Notes: generated by a model not told the origin, from the letters alone. 64,000 bases of DNA from Calycina herbarum (GCA_001414485.1 LLEY01000155.1:81931-145930), one strand, 5' to 3'. Positions 21,690 to 33,959 are shown, counted from the first letter of the stretch. Numbers and translations: made by a program.

Positions 21690-24035
21690 TATTATAGGCA
21701 GCGTTTGGTTCGAATCGGCGTATAGGTTTAATTCCTCTTAATAGAGACCTAGAGGCTTCTTAAGAAGAGGTTACTTCGTAGGTTATTAGAGAGATATATC
21801 GAGCTTTTCTCCCTGACCTTATAGTAGAAGGAGAGGAGTCTATATACGATAGAGCGAGCCCTTACCGTAGACATATTATAAGAGATTTCTTAAGATAGAT
21901 AGATATCAAGGTTATAGTCTAGTCTCTATACTTATTAGATTTAAATCTAATTAAGAATTTATAGGTATTAGTAAAGGCAGAGATATATAGATTATACCTA
22001 GAGCTTAAGTTTACTACTGATATAAATAAGACTTTAGATATATTAATAGAGGCTGTAAAGAAGATATAGTATATAACGTGTATATATAGCGAACCGGCTA
22101 AACAAGCGAACCGGCTAAAACCCCGCGCCTCTACTACATCTCTACTAAATATTAAATTTCTCTATAACGAACGATGCTTTAGAAAAATAACGAAAGCCGG
22201 TTAGTCTTAGCTATCTAGGCTATGTAAAAAGACCTAAATTTACGTGCTCGAGCTGTTGTAAGAACCTATTCTATAGATCACCGGAAGCTAGGTCGACGTT
22301 TACTTAGTATACCTTTATAACGCGATATTCTAGCTAATTTACAGAAAATAACCGAGCTAGAGGAATTAGTACTTGTTTAACATATCCTCGACCTAGCTAT
22401 AAAAGGATTTCCTCCGCGGATATCTATAGTTGAGGATATAGTAAATCGACTTCTTAAAGCACGCGACGCGCTACGTGTCAGGACACGTTAGGCTTCTAAC
22501 TTTGTTAAGCGCTGCCTAGAACTCTAGACACGCTTCTAACGAAAATACAACTACTAGAGAGCTAAGTACGAAGACCTAGAAGTTATTCGTAGCTGGTTTA
22601 AGCTTATACGAAGTATAGTAGCGAAGTACGGAATCTACGATATAGATATCTATAACTTTAATAAGACTGGGTTTATAATAGGCGTTATCTTAACTACGAT
22701 AGTTATTATAAGCTTAGAAGGACGTGTAAGAGTAAAAAGAGTATAGCCTAGTAATTAGGAATAGGTTATAGTAATCTAGAGAGTTAATACCTAAAGCTAG
22801 AGTGTTCTACTATTTATAATTATTACTACGAAAAATCATCTTACTTCTTAGTACTAAAACAGTGGATTTCTACCTAACTAGGTAATTACTATTACTAAAA
22901 ATAGTTAGATAATAAATAAGAAAGACATAGATTAGATTCGACATTTTAAGAAGTATACTAAGTCCTAATCTAATAGTAGTTATCGCCTATTAGTCCTCGA
23001 CGGCTATAAAAGCTACTACTCTAACGAGTTTAAGAAATATTATAAGGAAAATAACATTATTACTCTTTATATATCTGCTTATTCTTCTTATATACTCTAG
23101 CTACTTGACGTTAGCTGTTTCAGCTCTTTAAAAAAGATATATAGTTAGTAAATTAAAGATATAATATAGGCTTAGATTATCTATATTACTAAGGATGATT
23201 TCTTTTCTACCTTCTATACTGTATTTAATATTATAATAATAGAAAGCAATATCCGAGGAGGGTTCTAAGAGGCTAGGCTTCTTCTATTCGACCTGGAAAG
23301 TGTGATTTCTATACTTAATCTTAAGCTAAAGACGCTAACGCCTCCAAACTCCCCTCTGTGTTCTGCTTAGTCTTAGGTTTCCTAGACACTAAATAACTCT
23401 ACTAAAGCCTTATTATAGACTATATTTATTAAAGATTAAATTTCCCGCTACCAAAGTAGCTCTCTAACCCCTATTTACGAGGCTATTAACTAGTTTATAA
23501 AGGGTGTATTAAAAGTAATATATTAGATAGTATTATTAAAAGCTAAGAACTAGAGACTTCGACAAGTAAATAAAGTACTAAGTAAGCGCTGTAGAGCTAA
23601 AAAAACACGTCTATAGTAAGGAGGATCACTTAGCTAATAGGAAGCGTAGGACTTATAAGATAATAGAGACGTTGGTAAGCAGGTAATATAGGAAATAAAG
23701 AGAAGTAGTAGTCGGAAGCCGAGGGAAGAATCACGTGTACGGCGCTGTAGCAACTGCGGAGAGACTGGTTATAATACGCGTATCTATAATATTATAGAAG
23801 AAGTATCTAAGGAAGAGATTTCTAAGTAGTTTTAATTAATTAGAGGCGTTATAGTAGAGTTACTATAATTTTAATCGTAAGCGTAGAAAATTTTAGCCGG
23901 TTCGCTTGTTTAGCCGGTTCGCTATATATACACGTTAATTAATATAGAGATACTATATAAATTAGCTATAACTATAGAGTATCGAGTAAAGACAGTTATT
24001 AAGACTAAAGGTTAGTATATAAAATATTAAATATA
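21690..24035 (+). pseudogene. Tc1/mariner transposase relic split by a Fot1 element
   Basis: The DDE-domain end of a Tc1/mariner transposase is readable: SPYRRHIIRDFL, then an LDLNLIKNL motif (the RIP form of the family's SPDLNPIENLW signature). After a 1.86-kb insertion (22076-23935) the frame resumes with NIEILYKLAITIEYRVKTVI and a KY end at about 24,029. Removing the insertion and one TA rejoins the frame. The N-terminal DNA-binding half was not found. Multiple RIP stops are present. Confidence 0.75.
22076..23935 (+). mobile_element. Complete Fot1/pogo (Tc1-mariner superfamily) transposon, 1,860 bp
   Basis: It has perfect 45-bp terminal inverted repeats beginning ACGTGTATATATAGCGAACC and containing a repeated AGCGAACCGGCTAAA word. 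TA dinucleotides flank it (22074-22075, 23936-23937). The transposase, in + orientation (about 22,170-23,840), shows a helix-turn-helix/CENP-B-like N-terminal region, IYNFNKTGFIIGVI (first catalytic Asp region), and LLVLDGYKSYYSNEFKKY with LWLLDV...FSSLKKIYS from the DDE_1 domain (PF03184). Stops of RIP type inactivate it. It sits inside the Tc1/mariner relic. Confidence 0.88.
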
Positions 24036-24199
24036 TCTTTAAAATCGACCTTTGTTATTCTCTAAAAGCGGCGAGGACAGTACGTCTAGAATAGGTTAAA
24101 CCACCTTAGTAAAAACTAATATAGATATAAACTCTTTATACTCTACTATATCGCTAACCTAATAAGTTAGAGAAATTGCTTCGAAAAACACTATATACT

Positions 24200-26000
24200 T
24201 CTATTATATCTAAAAAATAACAGGAGTACCTTTACTCCTAAACGAAGTTATCTAGGAGATTATATCGTACCTCTCTAAGCAGAGCCTCTAGAGCGCGAGT
24301 CTCGTATACTAAATATTTTAGAAAAACGTTACTCTAATCCTCTACTAGAATATAGATTTCGAGACTAGGAGGCTCTATAAAGATACCTCGCTCGAACGAC
24401 AGTATTAACTTCTCACGGCTATAGCTAAGTAAAAATCATCTACTTAATCTCTAATACCTATTCTAATAAGATATAATTAAGGAATCCCGAGTTAGACGCG
24501 AGAGTCTATTATTTTAGCAACTACACCTATCGTCGATAGTACCTGCGAGAATACTATTACTTCGATACCGATGCTATAGTAGTTCTAGGTATTTCTAGAG
24601 ACTTACTTCGGAAAGCCGCTGCTAATATAATAAATATTTATAAAGCAGTTCTTATAAATAATAATCTAGGGAACTATATCGTTGTAAACTTACTCTCGTA
24701 TTCTCAACTTATAAGTTTAGACACGTTGTTTATTAATTTTAGAACGATAAAGAACCTTATTACAACCTTACTAAGAGCACTTATATAGACTATACCGTTA
24801 CCGGCTCGTACGAACGATAAGCCTTTGATAAGATACTTAGACTTCTTTATAATAGTAGTTAAAACGACTTATCTAAGCTTAGAGTCGCTTGATATTTATT
24901 TCGAGTTAGCGAATCTACGAGAATTACTAGAAAATAATAAGAGTATAACTTCGTTAAGACTTACCTCTCTTCGCTATCTTAGGATTCGAAACAACAACGC
25001 TAATTACGAAAGTTCTATTATAACGCTATACTACGCTTCTTTAATCGAAAGATACGTAGATATTCTCGAGTCGCTTAATATCTCTTTATAAGATTACGTC
25101 TAGCGTATAGAGGGTTTTATAGTCCTCTTTAGACTTTATAATAAGATACTATAATTAAGATTATTAAAGTTAATAGAGCTTAATACGTTATCTAATAGAA
25201 TAGCGTTACTATTACGAAATCTCGAAGAGTTCTACTCTTATATTAAGAGTCTCTCTATATAAACCCTTAGCTGCGAATTCTCCTCTAAGATAGGTAAGCT
25301 ATTTAAGAATTTAAAATATCTTAGGTTTTTACGAATTAGAGATAAGAATAATAGAACTAAAGCTTACGAAAGACTTAAAGCTTACGAAAACGTAAGTAGA
25401 AGACGTAAAATTCAGACATCTATATACTAAGCTAACTGTATTTAGACTCTGCTAGAGTTTATTCTAGAGTTACCGCTCTCTTTAGAGAAGCTTTATATTA
25501 AAATAAATAGTTTTAATACTCTCTATTAGGTAGACAAAGTCTTTAAATATATCTATAACTTAAAAGATATATTTTTATAAGTAATACTAACACTGTTTTC
25601 CTGTCTTCTCTCTTCTAAATCGTTCTTAAACCTTGATATATATCCTATGAAGTATCTCTAAGACATTTTCTAAGAGTCGAATACTAACTCCTTCTCTAGA
25701 ACTCTACGTCGTCTCGATATATACGATGTCTACAGCTAGTTTAAACTACTACTATAAGGCGACGATAGCGAAAAAATCCTAGAAAAAGAGGTGTTTTATC
25801 GACGTATATCTTATAAGAAATCTACGCCGGGTTCTCTAAATAAAAAGATTCGAGACATCTGTATTATAAGAATATATAATAGCTACTAGTATAACGGTTA
25901 CGAAATTACGAAAGCTAGGGATATTTTAACACTTGATTATAATAGTAATAAGCGTTTTAAGAGACGGGATACTAAGTAATTTTATAGTAGCTTTAATTTT
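24200..26000 (+). pseudogene. F-box / leucine-rich-repeat-like protein pseudogene
   Basis: The start resembles an F-box: VPLLLNEVIWEIISYLS followed by a SLWSASLVY helix (about 24,213-24,300). Further on are leucine-spaced segments including LSLESLDIYFELANLREL and SLRLTSLRYLRIRNN (24,825-25,090) and later LEKLYI and LRFLRI-type motifs, as in fungal F-box/LRR proteins that recruit substrates to SCF ubiquitin ligases. Stops are all of RIP type, although some stretches (an 88-codon open frame) are nearly clean. A multigene family is expected, which would explain RIP. The exact ends are unclear. Confidence 0.55.
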
Positions 26001-26049
26001 AAACGTAGGACTTAGAACGTTGCTTCTCTTTATTTATAACCTTTTTCTA

Positions 26050-26890
26050 ATAATATTCTAAGACGTTATAAGAAGTTCTTAGCTTAATATAAGGCTTAGA
26101 TTAAGGTTTAATTATATATATTAGATATATAAGCTAGTAATTTCTAATTATTCTATTTTTGAGATTATTCTTTTCTTCTTCCTTCTACTAGTACGATATT
26201 ACTAAGAAATAGTATTAAGGTCTATATAAAAATATAAATATCTTAATAATACTATTCTAAGAACTATAGATAGAGTATGTCTAAAAATTATAAGAATATT
26301 AGATAGCTCTCTATGTTAAAATCAACCTCTAGAGTATTTAACTCTTTATTAAATTTAATAAGATCTAGATTATAGAGTAGTTATACTTAGTCGTAGAGCG
26401 AACTCTCTAGATTTAAAGAGAATAAGGTAGAGAGTTTAGTTAGCTTATAAGATAGAGTCGTCTGTTTATTAGACATATCTAGAATAGTCTCTAGTAGAGT
26501 CGTAGATTTTAGCTTAGCTAGTAGATTAATAACTTTTTCTAATATTTATAGAATTCAGTAGATTTAAAGTATTAATAACTTTTTCTAACGAGTTAGTAGA
26601 ACTCGGCGGATCTAGTATATTAACAATGTTTACTAATAAGTAGAGTAGACTTAGTAGATCTAGAATATTAGTAACGTTTTCTAGAGGAGTTTAAGTTGTA
26701 TACTAGTTTAGTAGAGGAATAGATAACCGACTTATATTACTATCCTACGTTTTCTCCGTAAAAGCTTCTTATATTATCTTATTTCTAACTTTTGTGAATA
26801 CTCTCTCTTATTTAGAAGCTCGCTCTTTTGCCTAAATACAATTATTAATCTTATTTCGACACAGTCTAACAAAATTCAGATAAAGCGAGG
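26050..26890. other. RIP-mutated spacer with short reiterated motifs
   Basis: AT-rich sequence with a repeated motif (CTAGTAGATYTAAAGTATTA / TAATAACTTTTTCTA), repeated about three times at 26,520-26,700 with spacing near 60 bp. On the minus strand a leucine/serine/threonine-rich, possibly coiled-coil reading at about 26,400-26,560 might be the continuation of the hydrolase gene to the right, but this is weak. Confidence 0.35.
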
Positions 26891-26929
26891 GTAGTGCGAA
26901 ACTTCCTACTTACAACAAATCGTACAGTT

Positions 26930-27358
26930 ATTCCATCTTCCTAGGTTACCTTTTCTTTCCCTTTTCGACAAGGTCGTAGCGCCGCTAGCAAATTACTTTA
27001 GATTCCCGGTTCCAAGAGAGAAGAACATATCAGCATCATACCCGAATGTAAAGACCCTTAAGCTAGGAAATTCAGTAGAAAGGAAGTCCTAAAGCTACAT
27101 TGTTTCGTTGTCGTATATCTAAGTGTTATAAGCATCCCTATTAATACTATAGATAGCGACGATGTTAAGCGGGTACGTTTCTTCATCCTCTTCCGGTGGG
27201 GGGCAGTCGCGGTTAAGTTGAATTAGGTCGTGTATTTTTAGTAGAACGGTGTTGCCTAGGGCAGGGACGGAGCTGCTAGCGAGAGTCGATTCCACCTTCG
27301 TGTCTGCCTGGTTCTCCTTCTTCCCCTTCCCTCTTAGCCTATCGAAGACACGAGGCAT
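26930..27358 (-). pseudogene. Alpha/beta-hydrolase (DUF676-like) domain gene, 5' part, RIP-broken
   Basis: The minus-strand frame starts MPRVFDRLRGKGKKE and runs 79 codons to a TAG at 27119-27121. The last residues, YPLNIVAIYSINRDAYNT, look like the lipase-like 'IVAIHGINGDAYNTW' block with RIP changes; the stop replaces an expected tryptophan. Beyond it the frame continues with DFLSTEFPSLRVFTFGYDAD and FFSLGTGNL, the second landmark of DUF676/serine-esterase-like domains that sit at the N terminus of many fungal NACHT/NB-ARC proteins. No downstream domain could be confirmed. It is divergent from the NLR gene starting near 28,332, and its 5' part has normal composition, so mutation fades out toward the promoter. 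Confidence 0.65.
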
Positions 27359-28180
27359 AGATGCAACTTGGCTCTTTTCGCGGTCGCTAAAATGAGCTTG
27401 ACGTTATTGTTCAGGTAGCAGCGAAATAAATCGTAGATGATACTCTAGGTGCTAATTTGGAGGGAATGAAGGTGAGAAGAAAAGAATGGAAGCTGAAGAC
27501 CCGATAAGGCATGCTCCTAAACCTCCTGCAGTGAGCCGAAGAGGCGGTTAAATGAGACTTATAGATAGGGACGTTGTCCCGCTCATAGGCCGTGGCTCTC
27601 ATTAGACAGCTAGATGCTCGCACAGCGAGGTGTGGTGGTGGCTGGGCAAAGACTCGTTGCAAGTGATTAGTTGGAAGAGAAATGATACAATGAAAAAGCA
27701 GGACCGTAGCAGCAAGTACATAAAAAGGTGAAGCACCCCGCAAAAGCATCGTTGGATTTGATGGAGGAGCGCCAACAACCGATCCACGCCCACCAAAGCC
27801 TTTACCCTAACACGCGCCGACCGGGGGATTTAATGTGCCAGTGCTAAGAATGATAATGGTGCGGGGTGTGACACTCGAGAGATCACCTTGGCCGTTCCAT
27901 CCAGGGTGCCAAAAACCTGCCCCTGTTTGGGGTTGGGGCTATGGTGGAAACGCATAGCCAATGCTCTTCAATTGTTGGTGACTTGTTGGTGCGCGTCTTA
28001 GAAGGCACAGGCGAATCATGGCCCGGCAAATCCTTCCCTGGGCTGTGCTGTGGCTAATTCAGCCTCTCCCGTCCCCCGGTCGCATGGGTGCATTTTCCAC
28101 CCAAACCTTGCTTTTGTACCACCACTTCCCTTACCGAGAACCTGATTTAATACTACCCGCTGTTGACTCTTCGGCTTAAA
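27359..28180. other. Normal-GC intergenic island between two divergent genes
   Basis: About 820 bp of un-mutated sequence between the hydrolase gene (minus) and the NLR gene (plus), likely holding both promoters. ORFs of 60-110 codons on the minus strand have no recognisable content. Composition changes sharply to RIP-type at about 28,180. Confidence 0.5.
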
Positions 28181-28331
28181 TCTTCCGCTTGATTTACTTA
28201 CCTTTAGCCCCTGCCGGAAAGTCTCTTTAAAGATATTACCCCTTACTCTAACTTTAATCTTCTCCTCTACTATAAATTCTTCTTATCTTTAAATCTTACT
28301 TTCCGCTTTTATAATTATCTAGTCTATTAAG

Positions 28332-31300
28332 ATGTTATTAGCAGCTGATTAATATATAGTAGCATAGCTCTATACCTTACTAGAAAGCAAACAAGTCGCC
28401 GCTCGCTTAGTACTTAATAAGCGTTATAAAGACCTACTACGAGATTTCAGCGACGAGAATTTATACTTTTTTAGTTCTATAGTAGAATATAATATTATAA
28501 TTATATACCTGCTACTAGCTTAACCAGGCCTAGTTTCCGTATCTAGACTAGTCGTACCGATGTCTTAGAGCTTTTGTAATTTAAAGATCTATTTATTTAT
28601 TAGTATTAGCGGTAGCGTACTATAGAGTCCTCTATGTTCTAATACCAGAGACGATATTTATTTAGAAGATATAGTTATTAGATATTCTATAGAAGTTAGT
28701 ACTTCTATAGTAGTATAGTAGGATTTTAGACAACGTCTAGAAGGCGATTAATATAAAAATACTAGTAACTTAAATAAGCTAGATCGCAGGCTTCTTTTAG
28801 CTCTTAGATTAGTAGTAACTAACTACGAATATAGAGAGACAAAGTTTAACAACTACTTAAAAAAGATTATAAGTAAGAATTCTAAATTTACTTATCTAGG
28901 TCTAGATAATAATACGCTTTTTAAAGTAATATATTTCTATAGCGATACTAAGAACTATACTAAATATAATAAGCTTTAGAGAGTTCTCTAACCTAACCGA
29001 CAGTTTATAAAGTTGATTTACTATTAGAGTACTATTATATCTAGTAGTAGTATAATAAAGAATAGTCTTAAAAGAGATTAGATAAGTAAATCGTATTATA
29101 GAGTATACTATTTCGAGATAGAAGCTACTAGAGTAATAGATAAAACACGTTATCTTATTATATAAGAGATTATAGACTATATAGATAGTTATAAGAATTA
29201 GTTATAGTATAGATATATAGCTATAGCTATAGTAGCTTTTGTAAAAGAGTTCTTACTTATCTTAAAACTCGTGGTTCTAGAAAGCCTAGTATCTTAAGTT
29301 CTATAGCTAGGTTAGTCTTAAAATTTTATCTTCTTTAAAGAGAATTTATAAGATAATTAATACTTTTACTCTACTAGATTATTAAATATAATAGTATTAA
29401 TTATCTCTTATTCTTATAAGAAGGAAATAGAAGAAAATAGAAAGGAATTAGTATAAATCTAATAAATAAATAACTATAGAAAAGATATTTTCTAATATTA
29501 CTACGAATTTAAATAAGTAAGAGAAGCGATATATAAGTAACTAACAACGCTTATATTATTAAGTTTTTAAGACATCGACTTATAAAGACTTTAAAAATAA
29601 TAACCTAGAACGAGTTAATAGTATATATATATAGGTTCTTAATAACCCTAAGTATATATAGTAGTAAGAGGCTCTAAAGAATAACCTACTCTAGATTTCT
29701 ACTAATCCTAGTTATAAGAAGTTAGTATTATCTCGTTCTTTAATTAAGAATAAACTTCGTAGTACCGGTTTATACTCGGTATATTACTCCTTCTTTAAGA
29801 ATAACAAGTAGTAAGATAGACTTAATATAGCTCTTTATATATTATTATACTAACTATTTAATATACAACCTTAGCTATTTAAAGACATAGCTATAGCCGC
29901 ATAGACAAAGAACGAAAAACACTTTTAAAATAAGATTAGTAAACTTTAGCAGATCTTAATTAGTATAGATACTATCTAAAAATCGTATAATATAATCTAT
30001 ATACTTAATATACTAGATAAATATTAGAAACGCGATTAGAATATCCTTCTTAAGCTTCTATCTAAGTTCTATATAAAATCGTTATAAATAAGAAGCTCTT
30101 TAAAGTTTCTTATAACTAGTCGTTCTTATAATAATATTAAATCTAGGTTTATAAGTATTACCTCTACTTTATAAACAATACGCTTATCTAGTAAGTAAGA
30201 GAATAACAAAATTAAATAAGAAATCGATTTAGTAATTCGAGAGAGAGTAATATAAGTAGCTAGAGATAATCGACTAAGCGACTAAAGAAGGAAAACGCTT
30301 TAAGAGTAGCTTCTTAGAATAGAGTATTAAACATATCTTTAGCTTTACCTTACTATTAGTAGTATTAAAGAACAGCTTAAGAATAGTTTAGTTATAAATT
30401 CAGAGCTAATTAAGTCGCTTAAACTTCCGTCGTCTGTCGAAGATACTTACGAGAATATCTTACGTAAGATTATATCTAAGTAAAAGCCTACTACTATTAA
30501 GATTCTTTATATTATTATTAGAGCTTAAAGACTACTTAATATAAGCGAGATAGCTATTATACTTAGGCTTGCTATTTAAACAGACTTAAAGTCCTTTATA
30601 GAAGTATAGAAGATTAATAAAATTAAACTTTAAGAGAAGATTCATCGACTTTATAGACTATTTATCTTTATTAATTATTATAAAGTTTATCTAATCTACT
30701 AAACTATAAAAGACTTTCTTATCTAATAGTAAGCAACGATAATAAGGAATTCCTAGAAGTATTATTTAAAACCTGCCGATTCTAAGACAATAATAGCTTA
30801 TATTTGTATAGACTATCTGTCTCTGAAAGAGCTTAATATAATAAAGGTTTTATCTAAAGTCTATATCAAAGACTTAACGTTAGAGAAGAAGAGAAGAGAC
30901 GACGAACCTAAGATACAGGATTTGCTTAAATATTCAGCAGAGCATTAGCTAGGCTATCTTAGAAATTCTTCGATTAATAGTAGGAGCCTAGTTCTAACGA
31001 AAATTACTATATTATATCAAGTGGCGAAGCCCCGATTTAAGTTATAGTTCCCTCTTTTGTGGCGACTATATAGCAAGTATGAAATTCTGCTAAAAATGAA
31101 CGATATTATACTTGCTGCTTTCAACGGCTATGATATAATTCTATATCGAATATTATATAATAAATGTATCAATATTAATAGAAAAGATAACCACGGATGA
31201 ACACCATTGTTATAGGCAGCAAAGTTAGGTTACGAAAAAGTGGTGGAACTTTTACTTGCAAAAGGGGCCAATGTCAACGCTCAAGGTGGATATTATAGCA

Positions 31301-31890
31301 ACGCACTCCAGGCGGCTTCACAGGGAAGACACCAGACAGTGGTGGAACTGTTGCTTGCAAAGGGGGCCAATGTCAACGCTCAAGGTGGATACTACGGCAA
31401 AGCACTCTACGCAGCTTCACAACAAGGAAACCAGACAGTAGTAGAAGTCTTGCTTATAAAGGGGGCCAATGTCAACGCTCAAGATGGATACTACGGCAAC
31501 GCACTCCAGGCGGCTTCAGCGGAAGGACACCAGGCGGTAGTAGAACTCTTGCTTACAAAGGGGGCCAATGTCAACGCTCAAGGTAGAGACTATGGCAACG
31601 CACTCTACGTGGCTTCATCTAGAGGACATCAGACGGTGGTAGAACTGTTAGTTATAAAGGGGGCCAATGTCAACGCTCAAGGTGGATATTATAGCAACGC
31701 ACTCCAGGCGGCTTCAGAGGGAGGACACCAGACGGTGGTGGAACTGTTGCTTGCAAAGGGGGCCGATTTCAACGCTCAAGGTGGATACTACGGCAACGCA
31801 CTCCAGGCAGCTTTATATAGAGGACGCCAGACGGTAGTGAAACTCTTACTTTCAAAGGAAGCCGATGTCAACGCTCAAGGTGGAGACTAA
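28332..31890 (+). pseudogene. NLR-type protein pseudogene: PNP_UDP - NACHT - ankyrin repeats
   Basis: From an ATG at 28,332 a RIP-riddled frame shows a nucleoside-phosphorylase-like domain: LESKQVAARLVLNKRYKDLL, DFSDENLYFFSS and a later YYFEIEATRVIDKTRYLII (about 28,340-29,290). A NACHT region follows: LLWISTNPSYKKLVLSRSLI (the P-loop, with its glycines and lysine altered), SLKFLITSRSY (about 30,070-30,110) and IHRLYRLFIFI (about 30,640). A GYLRNSS linker and ankyrin repeats complete it (31,080-31,890). This is a common fungal NLR layout, thought to act in non-self recognition and regulated cell death. Stops such as those around 29,660 come from C-to-T changes. Only the ankyrin part, after about 31,050, has normal composition. 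Confidence 0.8.
31213..31890 (+). repeat. Seven near-identical 99-bp ankyrin repeats
   Basis: The open frame holds seven 33-residue ankyrin units with consensus VVELLLAKGANVNAQGGYYG followed by NALQAAS and a variable linker such as EGGHQT. DNA identity between units is very high; differences cluster at a few codons (linker residues, A/I/T before KGA, S/G after YY). The last unit ends at GGD with TAA 31888-31890. Such internally conserved repeats are known from fungal NLR receptors, where units are exchanged and a few positions diversify. There are no RIP stops, in contrast with the NACHT part directly upstream. Confidence 0.85.
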
Positions 31891-32700
31891 TTATAAAGTT
31901 ATAGGGGGTGGGAAACGTCATTTCCTAGCTTTTCTCATCTGACTTTTCAATAAACAATTCATTTATTTCAAATGTAGCTTATTATATATATAAAAGAACA
32001 AAATCGCGGGCTTGACCCAGGCTGCCGGAAAAATCCACTTTATGCCAAGAGGCTGGGAGAATGAAAACACTGGACTAGCTACTCTCGATCTTTATAGAGG
32101 CTGCCTAAGTTGTTGACAGTGCTAAACCCGTCATCACCTCTAACTCGGGATTGGAAATGGTGTCTACGAGCTTGATTTGATAACTATGGCCACCTCGCTT
32201 AATTTGATCACCTTGGTTACCCCACTTAATTTGCAGCATAATCACCTCGTATAACTTAATCACCATGTCACCCCGCTCAATAACCACCTTACTTAATTTG
32301 ATAACCATAATCACCTTGCCTAATTATCACTAGGATTATGTAGAACTACACAGTTATTAGAATTTATACGAATTGAAGAGGGTGACAGGCATTAGTCTTA
32401 GGCTGCTTTATCGTTTAGCAGTAAAGGAAAGATATTCATCATAGTGAAAATAAGCTGCCCCCTAACAGAGAGGATTAAATTGGTTTAGCGGAGTGTGACA
32501 GGGCGTGCTAGGCTGGACAAACAGCTGAGGTGTACGATCTCTTGCCTACAGTTAGAGAAACTGTTGAGCTACTTAATCGTAGGAAGAAAATTATAGTTTA
32601 TATAATAAGACTTGAATTTGCTTAGTAGTCGCAAGCCGTAGTTGAGTACTAATAAAAAAAGTATTAGAAGAAGAATATACAATTTAAAAGTAATTTATTT
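31891..32700. other. Normal-GC stretch with degenerate ATCACC-type repeats
   Basis: This is the downstream region of the ankyrin gene. At about 32,160-32,330 words such as ATAATCACCTYG, TTAATTTGATAACC and ACTTAATTTG recur irregularly on the plus strand, which explains a 69-codon minus-strand ORF. No gene is supported. RIP-type composition resumes near 32,700. Confidence 0.45.
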
Positions 32701-32769
32701 CTAAGTTAAACTTGAATAAATATATTAAAAGCGTTTGTTTATAGATATCTTTCTTTATTTGTAAGTTTA

Positions 32770-33000
32770 GTATTTAAAAAAGGTGAGGTTTTTTAATTTC
32801 TTCACCGCCTTATAAATGTTTTCTCACCGCCTTTATATACTATAAACTCTTTCACCTTCTTATAAATGTTTCCTCGCCGTCTTTATAAGCTTTAAGCTCT
32901 TTCACCGTCTTATAAATCTTTCCTCACCGCCTTTATAATACAAAACCTCTCGCCGCCTTATAAATATTTCTTCACTGTTTTATATAGTCTATAAAAGTTT
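32770..33000 (+). repeat. Tandem repeat with alternating CACCGCCTTATAAATG / CACCGCCTTTATA words
   Basis: Four units of about 55-60 bp, each containing TTTCACCGYCTTATAAATGTT, then CCTCACCGCCTTTATA and an ACTATAAACTC-like spacer, cover about 230 bp. Units differ by C/T changes. It lies at the boundary between normal and RIP sequence. Function unknown. Confidence 0.65.
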
Positions 33001-33959
33001 TCATATACTACAGCGATAACTATAAGAGTATAGATATAAGAGAAGCGATATAGCACGTATCTAAGGTACTATAAATAGCCTTAGATCTTACGATCACTTC
33101 TACTTCTTATAGACAATTTAGTTCTTACGTATACGAGTTAGCCTTATCGCTCTCGTACTCTTATAACAACTGCCTTTCTTAAAACCATTAGAATTACTAT
33201 AATAAAAAACTATAATACGTGAAGTAGATATTATATACAAAGGAAATTTAAAGAATACCTCCCGGTAGACAAGGCGGAGAGTATAAGGAGTTATAATTAT
33301 ATAATCTATTTTATAAATAGTATTACTTTAGAAAGATATATAATATTTCTCTATAGCTAGAGCTTCTTTTATAAAGAAGTGTAATATTTTATATAAACTA
33401 AGAAAGTAAATTAGTTTATATATAGAAATTTATACTTCTCTTTCTTCGCTCTCTTATTATTTATAACTAGATTCGAGAGTCCTTTTTAACTTATCTATCT
33501 ATAGTCTCTATACTTAGAGATAATATATTTTACATAGGCTACTAATAGCTGAATATATACAGCTACCTATTAAGATATCTAGTAGCTAGGAAATCATAGT
33601 ATACTTTACTCTAGGAGCTGCTCTTAGTAAATATACAACTTACTTAGTAACTATATAAGTATATAACGTACTACGAGAGAGCTCGAGCAAGGTCTAAGAT
33701 CTATGAAATTAATTAATTATAAAGATAAAATAAGAGCTTAAGTACTTAGAAACCTAATTATATAAAGAGTTTAGACTTTGTTTAGTTAGTCTATTATTAA
33801 AGAGAGTACTCTAATATAATATTAAATTAGAATAAAGAAAATAAAATAGATAAAATAAAATTTTAAAAATATAGTATCTATTATTTATAATTGATTTAAT
33901 TATCTAAGAAACTGCTTTATAGACTATATAATAAGAAATAGAAAATTAGAGACATATCT
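33001..33959. other. RIP-mutated sequence downstream of DUF3435
   Basis: About 960 bp of AT-rich, CpA-poor sequence. I recognise no coding remnant or element ends in it. Confidence 0.35.

Noticed and set aside
31213..31890. CRISPR-like array because of regular repeats
   Set aside because: Repeats are 99 bp, coding and in frame, and translate to ankyrin units; there are no spacers.
32105..32314. 69-codon minus-strand ORF rich in I/V/K
   Set aside because: It is produced by the irregular ATCACC/TTTGATAACC repeats.
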